NCBI GenBank assembly: GCA_050730835.1
Contig: JBOHNS010000018.1
Coordinates: 1 to 37,520 of the forward strand
Length of the DNA: 37,520 nucleotides
From: JBOHNS01 sp050730835
GTDB lineage: Bacteria; Patescibacteriota; Saccharimonadia; Saccharimonadales; UBA4665
Reading direction: 5' to 3'
Positions 15,912 through 23,139 of the stretch are shown here, one piece after another. The notes under the pieces are model-generated. The model did not search any database, had not been told where the DNA came from, and was given only the letters and a program-made list of their open reading frames with translations. The position numbers and the translations under genes are program-made. The first letter of the stretch is position 1; the number at the start of each line of letters is the position of its first letter.

Positions 15912-16518
15912 CTGCTTTGGCTTGAGCTTTCTGAAAAGCAAGCTTTTTTGACGAGCTCGTCAAATTGCACCTTGACAGGCGTGATACAAAATTTTTAAAT
16001 GAGTTTTAGTTTAAAGTCTCGCAAAAAGTGCTCGGCTATTAATCTTAAAAAATTGTCTTATAGTAAGTAGCGGGCGAAAATGCTCAGCAAACAATCTTCA
16101 TTGGTATATCCGAAGTTAAATTTCCAACTTCCAACTTCCAGATTATTGGTTGCCCGGCATTTTCGTCTGCCAAAACTAGACAATTTTTAAAAGCTTGCAA
16201 ATGCGTTTTAACGAATCGATCTGGAGGAGCACTCCTGAAGCTCCGTTATTCTTGCGATTTCGTGCGCATTTGTAGGCGCGGAGCAGCCTCTGGCCGCTCG
16301 CTTGTGGTGTTTTCCGCTCGCATGGAAGGCCCAAGTTTGACGGAATTAACCGTCACGCGAGATTTAGCAGCACCAGAACTCCCCCAAGAATTTATTCGGA
16401 TTTAAAATCCTTTGGCGACCAGTCAAAAAATTCTTGGGGGACAGGTTTGCCGCGAATCAAGTAGCTCGCTGCGATTTCAAGCGAAGCAAAAAACCGCGGC
16501 AGTTGTCCGTATTCGTAT
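15912..16518 (+). ncRNA. Candidate structured RNA, unidentified
   Basis: About 600 bases without a credible ORF but with many inverted repeats: an 18-base perfect palindrome (15947-15964); AAAAATTGTCT (16048-16058) with AGACAATTTTT (16178-16188), enclosing CGAAAATGC (16075-16083) with GCATTTTCG (16157-16165); CAAATGCG with CGCATTTG around 16198-16270; TGACGG/CCGTCA near 16337-16354; CCCCCAAGAATTT (16381-16393) with AAATTCTTGGGGG (16428-16440); and GGACA plus TGCCGCG (16439-16454) with CGCGGCA plus TGTCC (16495-16508). Stems are nested and ordered like one folded molecule. I could not match it to RNase P, tmRNA, SRP RNA, 6S RNA, T-box or group I/II introns. The ends are estimates. Confidence 0.55.
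15972..16000 (+). promoter_or_regulatory. Second promoter P2 inside the RNA region
   Basis: TTGACA (15972-15977), a 17-base spacer and TTAAAT (15995-16000). It would start transcription near 16007, just before the large nested stems that begin at 16048. Tandem P1/P2 promoters are typical of highly expressed stable RNAs. The -10 is weaker than in P1. Confidence 0.5.
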
Positions 16519-16542
16519 ATCACCTTTTTGAAAGGAGGTGAT
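16519..16542 (+). promoter_or_regulatory. Hairpin sequestering a 13-base Shine-Dalgarno
   Basis: GAAAGGAGGTGAT (16530-16542) is a full complement of the conserved 16S rRNA 3' tail. ATCACCT (16519-16525) can pair perfectly with AGGTGAT (16536-16542), hiding it. The next TTG start is eight bases after GGAGG. The arrangement suggests translation that must be opened by another factor, by a temperature or ligand change, or by refolding of the upstream RNA. Confidence 0.6.
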
Positions 16543-16546
16543 TTAA

Positions 16547-16702
16547 TTGCCTAGACCAGGCGATAAGCACAGCGGCACGCGCTTCTGCGCAGGCTGCTGC
16601 TCTAGCTGCCGCGGTCGCGGTCGGACGACATGGACAACGTGCAAACAGTGTAACAACACTGGCCACGTTGGTTCGTGCCCGCAACGACCAAAAGGTCGCT
16701 AG
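16547..16702 (+). CDS. Small DnaJ-type zinc-finger protein, 51 aa
   Basis: TTG start behind a perfect Shine-Dalgarno. The product begins MPRPGDKHSGTRFCAGCCSS and has cysteines at 14, 17, 18, 21, 32, 35 and 44 plus His40. CSSCRGRG (18-25) is the DnaJ CxxCxGxG motif, and CKQCNNTGHVGSC (32-44) is a second CxxCxxTG half. It is basic (many Arg/Lys) with no other domain. Small DnaJ-finger proteins such as Bacillus anti-TRAP bind RNA-binding proteins, so an RNA- or protein-binding role is possible but unproven. It sits at the end of the structured RNA region and would be co-transcribed from P1/P2. Confidence 0.6.
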   Translation: MPRPGDKHSGTRFCAGCCSSCRGRGRTTWTTCKQCNNTGHVGSCPQRPKGR

Positions 16703-16753
16703 AGTTTTACCGAAACGGACTACGAGGCTTTCATAGCTCGGATAAATTTTTAG

Positions 16754-16789
16754 CTCCCAAGATTTATTTCTTGAGAATCCTAATTTTTT
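16754..16789 (+). terminator. Possible terminator after the zinc-finger gene
   Basis: CAAGA (16758-16762) pairs with TCTTG (16769-16773), flanked by further partial pairing and followed about ten bases later by TAATTTTTT. The U-run is a little distant for a textbook intrinsic terminator, so the call is moderate. Confidence 0.4.
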
Positions 16790-16809
16790 ATCGCTTTAAT
16801 CACGCCTGT

Positions 16810-16855
16810 CCGTTCCACCAAGATACTTAAATAATTTAGGTGCTTTAGTGGAACG
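16810..16855. repeat. Long near-perfect hairpin before the ABC transporter
   Basis: CCGTTCCAC (16810-16818) is exactly inverted as GTGGAACGG (16847-16855). The inner bases continue pairing with few mismatches down to TTAAAT/ATTTA, giving a stem of up to about 23 base pairs and almost no loop. It ends 16 bases before the TATAAT of the next gene. It may be a terminator, a protein site or a processing element; no U-run follows. Confidence 0.5.
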
Positions 16856-16871
16856 GCTCTCTATAAAACGC

Positions 16872-16877
16872 TATAAT
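16872..16877 (+). promoter_or_regulatory. -10 box that decides the ABC transporter start
   Basis: TATAAT overlaps the first possible ATG (16876-16878), so that ATG would lie upstream of the transcript. A seven-base gap leads to ATG 16885, matching the leaderless spacing seen elsewhere in the window. Confidence 0.6.
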
Positions 16878-16884
16878 GCTAGTC

Positions 16885-18663
16885 ATGAAAAGCATTTGGC
16901 GGATAATCCGTTTTACCGGCGAGCTGTGGCGGTTTTACGTCGCGGTCAGCCTGTTTTCGATATTGGTCGCGGCTATGACGCAGGTCCAGCCGCTGCTAAT
17001 CCGCTCGGCGATCGACGAAATTACTGATTTGATTAAAGGCGGCCAGGCTAATGTCGCCAAGGTAGCGGTGCTGGCGATCCTAGTGTTCGCTACCGACGTA
17101 GGCCAGACTTTCTTTAGCAATATAGGCGGCTATTTGGGCGATGTTTTGTCGGCGCGGCTGAAAAAATTGATGGGTCAGCGCTACTTCGACCACTTGCTCA
17201 AATTGCCGCAAGGCTACTTCGACCGCGAACTCTCGGGCAAAATCATCAACCGGCTGAACCGCGGCATAGACCAAATCGCTAACTTCATCCGTGCGTTATC
17301 GAACAACTTCTTGCAGTTTATTTTTAGCTCGATTCTGTCGCTAGCCATAATTTTTATATTTTCTTGGCAGGTCGGGCTGATGCTGCTGTCGCTCTACCCG
17401 GTTTTTATCGGCTTGACGATACTTTCCAGCCCAAAATGGCAGCGCTGGCAGCATGAAATTAACGCCGAGCAGGATAAGGCGCTCGGCCGGTTCGCCGAAG
17501 CAGTTAGCCAAATCAAGGTCGTCAAAAGTTTTTTGCGCGAGCCCGGCGAGCTAAGCCTGTTCAAGCGGCGCTACGCTAGCGTTGTAACTAAAACCCGCCC
17601 GCAAAGCCGCTACTGGCACCGGCGCGACATCTACCGGCGGCTAGTATTAAACGTGATATTCCTGGGCGTTTACGTCTACATTTTCGTCGAGGCGGCGATG
17701 GGCAATTACACGCTCGGCACGATGGTGCTGCTGATTTTGTACGCCAACAACATCCGCCTGCCGCTGTTTAGCATTAGCTTTATTATCGATCAAGGCCAGC
17801 GCGCTATAGCTAATACTAAAGATTATTTTGAAGTAATGGACGAAGAGCCGGATATAGTCGACCGGCCGGACGCCAAGCCACTTAAGCTTACTAATGGCGA
17901 GATCGATTTCACTAGCGTCGATTTTAGCTACGAACGCGGCCAAAAGGTGCTAGCGGGCGTTAGCTTTATGCTAGCGCCAGGTAGCAAAACGGCGCTAGTC
18001 GGCGAATCGGGCGAGGGCAAGACGACGATTACTAGCCTGCTACTACGGCTCTACGAAGTAAACGGCGGCGCGGTAACAATCGATCAGCAAAATATTAGCG
18101 ATCTAACGCAAGCTAGTCTGCGCGCTAATATCGGCGTAGTATTCCAGGACTCGGCCCTATTTTCCGGCACGATCCGCGAAAACATTAGCTACGCCAGACC
18201 AGACGCTAGCGACGAGGAAGTGGTCGCTAGCGCTAAAGCCGCCAACGCTAGCGAATTTATCGATAAATACGCCAAAGGCTACGACACCGAAATCGGCGAG
18301 CGCGGTCTAAAACTTAGTGGCGGACAAAAACAGCGCATCGCCATCGCCCGCGCGCTACTAAAAAACGCCCCCATTTTAATCCTAGACGAAGCCACCTCTA
18401 GTTTGGATAGTAAAAGCGAGCAAATGGTCCAAGAAGCGCTAGAACATCTAATGAAAAACCGCACCACGCTAATCATCGCCCACCGGCTAAGCACCATCGC
18501 TAGCGTTGACCAAATCATCACGCTAAAAAACGGCCAAGTCGACGAACAAGGCGCGCCAGCAATGCTGGCCAAATCCGGCGGTATTTACGAGCAATTATTA
18601 AAACTGCAAAATCGCCACACCGAGGCCACGGACAAAAAACTGAAACAATACGAAATAAGTTAG
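16885..18663 (+). CDS. ABC transporter, fused membrane and ATPase domains (exporter type)
   Basis: A 592-residue half-transporter. Six transmembrane helices fill ~1-310, followed by the nucleotide-binding domain (~335-580): Walker A GESGEGKTT, Q-loop VVFQDSALFSG, signature LSGGQKQRIAIARALL, Walker B ILILDEATSSLDS and H-loop IAHRLSTI. The family (ABCB/MsbA-like) works as a homo- or heterodimer exporting lipids, peptides or drugs. Only one half-transporter gene is present here, so a homodimer is likely. The NBD coding region is rich in GCTAGC. Start chosen from the leaderless -10 rather than the upstream ATG. Confidence 0.94.
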   Translation: MKSIWRIIRFTGELWRFYVAVSLFSILVAAMTQVQPLLIRSAIDEITDLIKGGQANVAKVAVLAILVFATDVGQTFFSNIGGYLGDVLSARLKKLMGQRYFDHLLKLPQGYFDRELSGKIINRLNRGIDQIANFIRALSNNFLQFIFSSILSLAIIFIFSWQVGLMLLSLYPVFIGLTILSSPKWQRWQHEINAEQDKALGRFAEAVSQIKVVKSFLREPGELSLFKRRYASVVTKTRPQSRYWHRRDIYRRLVLNVIFLGVYVYIFVEAAMGNYTLGTMVLLILYANNIRLPLFSISFIIDQGQRAIANTKDYFEVMDEEPDIVDRPDAKPLKLTNGEIDFTSVDFSYERGQKVLAGVSFMLAPGSKTALVGESGEGKTTITSLLLRLYEVNGGAVTIDQQNISDLTQASLRANIGVVFQDSALFSGTIRENISYARPDASDEEVVASAKAANASEFIDKYAKGYDTEIGERGLKLSGGQKQRIAIARALLKNAPILILDEATSSLDSKSEQMVQEALEHLMKNRTTLIIAHRLSTIASVDQIITLKNGQVDEQGAPAMLAKSGGIYEQLLKLQNRHTEATDKKLKQYEIS

Positions 18664-18711
18664 CAATTTTAGCTAGCCAAAGCGAAACTAATTACGTTAT
18701 AATTAAACAAT

Positions 18712-18798
18712 ATGCTTGGAATTATGCTTGGAATTATGCCGGCAGTAAAATTTAAATATCTGGCACCGGCCAGATTTTGTGGCGGAGCCAATTTTTAA
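18712..18798 (+). CDS. Small leader ORF before the FKBP gene, 28 aa
   Basis: TATAAT (18698-18703) is eight bases before this ATG, so the transcript probably begins here. The ORF reads MLGIMLGIMPAVKF and so on, starting with two copies of a 12-base repeat, and its stop runs directly into the FKBP start (TAAATG). It may be a translated leader coupling ribosomes to the downstream gene. Being in the right place for leaderless initiation is the only support. Confidence 0.4.
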   Translation: MLGIMLGIMPAVKFKYLAPARFCGGANF

Positions 18799-19341
18799 AT
18801 GGCGTCGTCGACCAAAACCAGCCACCGCGCCTTCGCGCTAACCATGGCGATTTTGTTTTTCTTCACGGCTTTTAGCTTTAGCGGGCTGGTGATTTATGAG
18901 TCGCTGAGCAATCCCTCGTCGTCGAAAAGTTCCAGCCAATCTAGCGCCCAACAACCCAGCGACAAACTGGCCGGCACCAAATTAAAGGGCTTCACGCCGG
19001 TTGCGGTGGTCAAAAAATTAAAAATCACCGATCTGAAAAAGGGCAGCGGCGCAGCCATTAAATCACCCAAGCAAACCATCACCGTCGATTACACTGGCGC
19101 CGTGGCCACTAGTGGTGTGATTTTCCAAAGCACTTTGGGCAGCGGCCAAAAATTCACCACAGTTTTGAACAAAGTCATTCCCGGCTGGCAAATTGGCCTA
19201 ACCGGTATGAAGGTCGGCAGCACGCGCCAGCTGCTCATTCCAGCCGCCGAGGCCTACGGTGCCAATCCGCCGCAAGGCTCCGGCATTCCCAAAAACGCGC
19301 CATTAGTCTTTAACATCACGCTGTATAAAGTCGGCGCTTAA
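18799..19341 (+). CDS. FKBP-type peptidyl-prolyl isomerase, membrane-anchored
   Basis: A 180-residue protein. An N-terminal hydrophobic segment (~14-34, ALTMAILFFFTAFSFSGLVI) acts as anchor or signal. A Ser/Gln-rich linker (~38-55) follows, then an FKBP domain (~75-180): ITVDYTGAVATSGVIFQST, VIPGWQIGLTGMKVGSTRQL, IPAAEAYGANPP and PLVFNITLYKVGA. These are the active-site strands of FKBP isomerases, which speed proline cis-trans folding, here outside the membrane. No Shine-Dalgarno is visible; the start touches the stop of the 28-residue leader ORF, suggesting translational coupling. Confidence 0.92.
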   Translation: MASSTKTSHRAFALTMAILFFFTAFSFSGLVIYESLSNPSSSKSSSQSSAQQPSDKLAGTKLKGFTPVAVVKKLKITDLKKGSGAAIKSPKQTITVDYTGAVATSGVIFQSTLGSGQKFTTVLNKVIPGWQIGLTGMKVGSTRQLLIPAAEAYGANPPQGSGIPKNAPLVFNITLYKVGA

Positions 19342-19473
19342 AATTTTAGCTAAAAAGTGCATAAACGTTTTGAAAAACACAATATATAAGGCTTGCAATC
19401 AAACACAAGCGCTATATATAATATGACTTGTAAACTAAAATAAAATAAAGACGAAGGGAATTTATTAATTATT

Positions 19474-19722
19474 ATGGTCAAAAACATCACCATCTTCACC
19501 ACCAACACTTGCGGCTACTGCGGCATGGTTAAAAAGTATTTAGGTGCCAAAGGCCAGACTTACAATGAAGTTAATTTAGATGAACATCCGGAACGGCAAG
19601 CCGAAGCGCTGAAGCTTAGCGGCGCGCTGACGGTGCCGGTTACATTAGTCACCAAAGCCGACGATACGCAGCAAGTCATCGTCGGCTATAACCTAGCCCA
19701 ACTCGCTCCAGCCGTGGCTTAG
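19474..19722 (+). CDS. Glutaredoxin / NrdH-like redoxin
   Basis: An 82-residue thioredoxin-fold protein with the active site TNTCGYCGMVKKYL (CGYC, residues 13-16), TVPVTLV with the cis-Pro (~53-59) and a closing VGYN. It reduces disulfides, for example of ribonucleotide reductase or peroxidases. The next gene is a thioredoxin reductase carrying its own glutaredoxin domain, so the pair looks like one redox system. A GAAGGGA element lies about 15 bases upstream, farther than usual. The stop codon lies inside a long inverted repeat. Confidence 0.92.
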   Translation: MVKNITIFTTNTCGYCGMVKKYLGAKGQTYNEVNLDEHPERQAEALKLSGALTVPVTLVTKADDTQQVIVGYNLAQLAPAVA

Positions 19723-19838
19723 CTATTTTTGGCGCGCATTGCGCGTTGCCAGCTGTAGTGCTCCTCCATCGTATTTCTAATACGATTCCGTGCGCGCTTC
19801 GCTGGCGCCTTGCACTGCCTCACCAAAAATAGCTAAGC
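19717..19838. repeat. Nested inverted-repeat element
   Basis: A 16-base perfect arm (19717-19732) is inverted at 19823-19838. Inside it, CCAGC and GCTGG (about 19749-19753 and 19801-19805) enclose ATCGTATT-TCT-AATACGAT (19768-19786). The outer arm includes the glutaredoxin stop. It could be a terminator or a mobile hairpin element; there is no clear U-run. AGTGCTCCTCC (19757-19767) is exactly complementary to GGAGGAGCACT (16223-16233) in the structured RNA. Confidence 0.6.
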
Positions 19839-19899
19839 TGGTGCGATTTTAAGTTGATTGGCGTTTAGTTGTTAACTAATAAATGTTAGAATGGGGGTT

Positions 19900-21132
19900 A
19901 TGCAAGAGATTGTTTTATATGGCGCGGATTGGTGCGGCGATTGCCACCGAGCGCGGCAATATTTTGCTGATAATGGCATCGATTATGAGTACAAAAATAT
20001 TGATAGCAGCCAGGCTATTAAGGGCGAAATGCTAAAAATTACTGATGGCAGCCAATCAATTCCGGCCATTACCGTTGGGGGCAAATTAGTCGCGCAAGAA
20101 CCATCTAACCAAGAATTGCAAAAATTGTTTGGCAACGAAGCCAAACCTAGCGACAACCATCACGACGTAATTATGGTCGGCGCCGGCCCGGCGTCATTAT
20201 CGGCCGCGATTTATACCACGCGCGAGGATATCGACACATTATTATTCGAGCGCGGCGTAGTCGGCGGGTTGGCGGCCGTAACCGATAAAATCGATAATTA
20301 TCCAGGCTACGAAGATGGTGTGGAGGGATTAAAATTATCAGACAGTTTGCGCAAACAGGCCGAACGATTTGGGGCGGTTATTGAACTAGGCGAAGTCACA
20401 AAATTAAGCGATGAAGGTAAGTATAAAAAGCTAGAAACCACTAGCGGCGACATGTATGCCAAAGCCGTTTTGATAGCCACCGGTAGCGATTACAAAAAAG
20501 TTGGCGTGCCCGGCGAAAAAGAATATTACGCCCGCGGCGTGCACTACTGCGCCACCTGCGACGGCGCCTTCTACCGAGGCAAAAAATTGGTCGTCGTCGG
20601 CGGCGGCAATTCCGCCGTGCAAGAATCAATCTTTCTAACCCGCTTCGCCAGCCACATAGATTTGCTAGTCCGAAGCACCATCAAAGCTAGTGACGTATTA
20701 CAAAAAGACCTGCAAAAATTCATCAATGATGGCAAAATCACCGTTCATTTGCAAACCGCAACCGACGAAATTATCGGTGAGGATAATAAAGTAATAAAAG
20801 TTATCGGCACCAATAAAGCCAAAGGTGAAAAGGTAGAATTCGCAACCGACGGCGTTTTCGTATTCGTAGGTTTGAGTCCAAATAGTGAATTTTTAAAAGG
20901 CACGGCCGTAGAGCTAGACGCCATCGGCTTCGTCAAAACTGACGTCCATTTGCAAACCGTCATCCCGGGCGTATTTGCCGCCGGCGACATTCGCTCTGGC
21001 GCCACCATGCAAATCGCCAGCGCCACTGGCGAAGGCGCCACCGCCGCCCTAATCATCCGCGAATACCTAGAAGGCAAACTGGCCCCAACTTCCGAATCCA
21101 CCAAAGAAGTAGCTCCAGCCCCAATAGCTTAG
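19900..21132 (+). CDS. Glutaredoxin-thioredoxin reductase fusion
   Basis: A 410-residue two-part protein. Residues ~1-80 are a glutaredoxin/thioredoxin-fold domain with YGADWCGDCHRARQYF (CGDC) and SIPAITVGGK. From ~90 comes a low-molecular-weight thioredoxin reductase: FAD site DVIMVGAGPASLSAA, redox pair CATCDGAFYRGK (CATC), NADP site VVVGGGNSAVQES and GVFAAGDIRSG. NADPH electrons pass to the CATC pair and probably to the attached redoxin. TAGAAT (19887-19892) leaves seven bases to ATG 19900, so the in-frame ATG 19891, which overlaps the -10, is unlikely to be used. Confidence 0.93.
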   Translation: MQEIVLYGADWCGDCHRARQYFADNGIDYEYKNIDSSQAIKGEMLKITDGSQSIPAITVGGKLVAQEPSNQELQKLFGNEAKPSDNHHDVIMVGAGPASLSAAIYTTREDIDTLLFERGVVGGLAAVTDKIDNYPGYEDGVEGLKLSDSLRKQAERFGAVIELGEVTKLSDEGKYKKLETTSGDMYAKAVLIATGSDYKKVGVPGEKEYYARGVHYCATCDGAFYRGKKLVVVGGGNSAVQESIFLTRFASHIDLLVRSTIKASDVLQKDLQKFINDGKITVHLQTATDEIIGEDNKVIKVIGTNKAKGEKVEFATDGVFVFVGLSPNSEFLKGTAVELDAIGFVKTDVHLQTVIPGVFAAGDIRSGATMQIASATGEGATAALIIREYLEGKLAPTSESTKEVAPAPIA

Positions 21133-21138
21133 AATAAT

Positions 21139-21849
21139 CTAAATGGTTTGGTAGCCCGGGAAGAAATCGCCGATTAGTTGGGATTTTTGGATTCCGGATT
21201 TTTTTAAATCTTTTTCTAAGTTTTCTACCATTTTTTCGGGGCCGGATATGTAAATTAGGGTTTCATCGCTGGGCTTTTCTGGGTCTAGAATTAGCTCGGC
21301 GCTTAGTTGGCCGCGCTCGCCGCCCCAAGCTTCTGAAGGATTTGCTACTACGATTGTGGGGTGGATTTGAGCGTTATTAAATGTGTTTTGGAAAATTATG
21401 TCGGCTTCTTTGTTTGCGGTGTAAATTAATTTGATGTCGCGAACTTCCTTGTTGTCTGATAATTCTGACAAAATGCTGTGGAACGGCGTGATGCCGATGC
21501 CCCCGGCTATGAAAATTAGCGGACGAGCGGGGTCTTTTGGCAAAACGAAGTCGCCAACGGCTTCAGAAATTTTTACTTTTAGACCCGGGTCTAATAATTT
21601 TAGGGCTTGCTTAAATGTGCTGCCCGCGTCGCTAGACAACCTGGTCGTGACGGAAAAATAGGGTGCCACGTTTGGCGGACTGCTGATGGTGAACCAGCGT
21701 TTTTGGCCACGATTATCAGACTTATTGTGCTTGATTGTCATTTCTAAATATTGGCCGGCTATGAAATTTAGCCGAGCTTTGGCGATAAACCAAAAGGAAA
21801 AAATGCCCGGCGCTTCTTGGGTTGAATGATCAAAAATGGCGTTTTGCAT
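21139..21849 (-). CDS. Ferredoxin-NADP reductase-like flavoprotein
   Basis: A 236-residue FNR-superfamily oxidoreductase. The FAD-binding barrel holds AGQYLEMTI and RWFTISSPP (R-x-Y/F-S/T motif, ~49-57). The NAD(P) domain has PLIFIAGGIGITPFHSIL (~111-128) and ends with IYISGPEKMVENLEKDL and FFPGYQ. No Fe-S domain is attached, so it needs a partner carrier. ATG 21849 is chosen because the upstream in-frame region lies inside the GDPD gene; the gap to that gene's stop is about 14 bases, so they form an operon. It converges on the TrxR gene. Confidence 0.88.
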   Translation of the reverse strand: MQNAIFDHSTQEAPGIFSFWFIAKARLNFIAGQYLEMTIKHNKSDNRGQKRWFTISSPPNVAPYFSVTTRLSSDAGSTFKQALKLLDPGLKVKISEAVGDFVLPKDPARPLIFIAGGIGITPFHSILSELSDNKEVRDIKLIYTANKEADIIFQNTFNNAQIHPTIVVANPSEAWGGERGQLSAELILDPEKPSDETLIYISGPEKMVENLEKDLKKSGIQKSQLIGDFFPGYQTI

Positions 21850-21863
21850 AAGTTTAATAATTA

Positions 21864-22538
21864 TTAAAAGCGATCCGGAAAATCGGTGACGATGCCGGCC
21901 AGTCCCAGCTTTTGCCATTTTCGGGCTTTGGCTGGATCGTTCAAGGTGTAAACGTAAATTTGGTAGCCGCGGGCTTGCAGCAATTTGATTATGGCTGGCC
22001 AAATGTAGTGGTGATTGATGCCGATAGTTTTGGTCCGTAATTTGCGCGCGCGGCGCACGACGCGCCAGATCGAATAGTGCTCGTTGATGACGATCGGAAT
22101 ATCCGGCAACTTGACGTGCAAGCTTTTTAGCAGTTTAAAATCAAACGACACGAACAAAAAATCGCTGCAGCGCCAGCCGCTCGCCAGGCTGGCTTGAATG
22201 ACGTCGACGATTGGTGCCAGCGGTTCGTCGGGCTTAATGTCCAGAATTAGCGGAATTTTGTGATCGATGGCGGCAATGGCGTCTTGCAGCGTGGCCAGAT
22301 CGAATTTGTGCGCTCTCAGCTCGGCCAGAGTGTTGAGATATATCGGCAATTTGCGGCCGTTGCCACCCGCAACAAATGAATTGTGGTTCAAAACCGGCAC
22401 TTTGTCTTTGGTCACGCGCACATCGATTTCCACCAATTTGGCGCCGCGCTCGACGGCTTTAATCAAACTCGCTAGCGTGTTTTCCGGCGCCATATCGCCG
22501 GCGCCGCGGTGGCTGATGATATTTTGTTGAGCTGCCAT
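21864..22538 (-). CDS. Glycerophosphodiester phosphodiesterase
   Basis: A 224-residue GDPD-family TIM barrel. Key stretches are IISHRGAGDMAPENTLAS (~7-24, the His-Arg and Glu-Asn pair), KLVEIDVRVTKDKVPVLNHN (~37-56, metal-binding E-x-D and catalytic His) and a C-terminal YVYTLNDPAKARKW. It splits glycerophosphodiesters into glycerol-3-phosphate and an alcohol. ATG 22538 is preferred over TTG 22544: TACACT is eight bases upstream of it. No signal peptide, so cytosolic. Confidence 0.92.
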   Translation of the reverse strand: MAAQQNIISHRGAGDMAPENTLASLIKAVERGAKLVEIDVRVTKDKVPVLNHNSFVAGGNGRKLPIYLNTLAELRAHKFDLATLQDAIAAIDHKIPLILDIKPDEPLAPIVDVIQASLASGWRCSDFLFVSFDFKLLKSLHVKLPDIPIVINEHYSIWRVVRRARKLRTKTIGINHHYIWPAIIKLLQARGYQIYVYTLNDPAKARKWQKLGLAGIVTDFPDRF

Positions 22539-22546
22539 CAGCAAAA

Positions 22547-22556
22547 AGTGTACAAT
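22547..22556. promoter_or_regulatory. Overlapping divergent -10 boxes
   Basis: TACAAT on the plus strand (22551-22556, for the pyrophosphatase) and TACACT on the minus strand (22547-22552, for the GDPD gene) share two bases around a TGTACA palindrome. Polymerase can bind only one at a time, so the two genes should compete. Confidence 0.6.
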
Positions 22557-22595
22557 GGTAACAGTTTAATAGCAATCAAATAGGAGGGTAAACGC

Positions 22596-23132
22596 GTGGC
22601 GGATTTTAATAAAGTTTTAGAGGTTGGCGACTGGCAGAATGGCCAGGTCAATGTGGTGATTGACATTCCGATGGGTTCGACATTGAAAACCGAATGGGAC
22701 CGCCAGCGGGCTTGCTTTTTTGTCGACCGCGTCGAGCCGAGCATTTATCCGAAGCCTGTAAATTACGGCTTCATTCCGCAAACGTTGGACGAAGACGGCG
22801 ATGAGCTGGACGTATTATTAGTTTGCGGCCAGCCGATTCCAACCGGCATTTGGCTAGAAGCCAAAGTTATCGGTGTTTTGAATTTCGAAGACGACGACGA
22901 GATGGATTACAAAATCGTTTGCGTGCCGGCCGACGACCGCGACAGCGGCGATTCCATTAATTCACTAGCCAATCTCGGCAAACGCTGGCAGCAAAAAATC
23001 GAGCAACATTTCGCGCATTATAAAGACCTCAAAAAACCCGGCACTACCAAAGTCCTCGGCTGGGGCGATTTGTCCGACGCCAAAAAAGTCATCGCCGAAT
23101 CGATTGACCGTTACAAAAATAGTGCGCTATGA
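22596..23132 (+). CDS. ppa: Inorganic pyrophosphatase, family I
   Basis: A 178-residue soluble pyrophosphatase that hydrolyses PPi to phosphate and drives biosynthesis forward. Signatures: VNVVIDIPMGSTLKTEWD (~18-35), YGFIPQTLDEDGDELDVLLV (~55-74, containing the D-x-D-x-x-D metal motif) and KIVCVPADDRD. Length is standard. GTG start with a strong AGGAGG (22582-22587) nine bases upstream, in contrast with the leaderless GDPD gene read the other way from the same promoter region. Confidence 0.96.
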   Translation: MADFNKVLEVGDWQNGQVNVVIDIPMGSTLKTEWDRQRACFFVDRVEPSIYPKPVNYGFIPQTLDEDGDELDVLLVCGQPIPTGIWLEAKVIGVLNFEDDDEMDYKIVCVPADDRDSGDSINSLANLGKRWQQKIEQHFAHYKDLKKPGTTKVLGWGDLSDAKKVIAESIDRYKNSAL

Positions 23133-23139
23133 TAGTGTC

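Noticed and set aside
15912..16518. RNase P RNA, tmRNA or group I/II intron in the large spacer
   Set aside because: I looked for the RNase P GAGGAAAGTCC and ACAGAAA cores, tmRNA ends and a TTCGAATCC arm, and an intron domain V, and saw none. The RNA is left unidentified.
19424..19444. Tiny ORF (MTCKLK) after TATATATAAT upstream of the glutaredoxin
   Set aside because: The -10 touches its ATG, so transcription would begin inside it, and six codons are easily due to chance.
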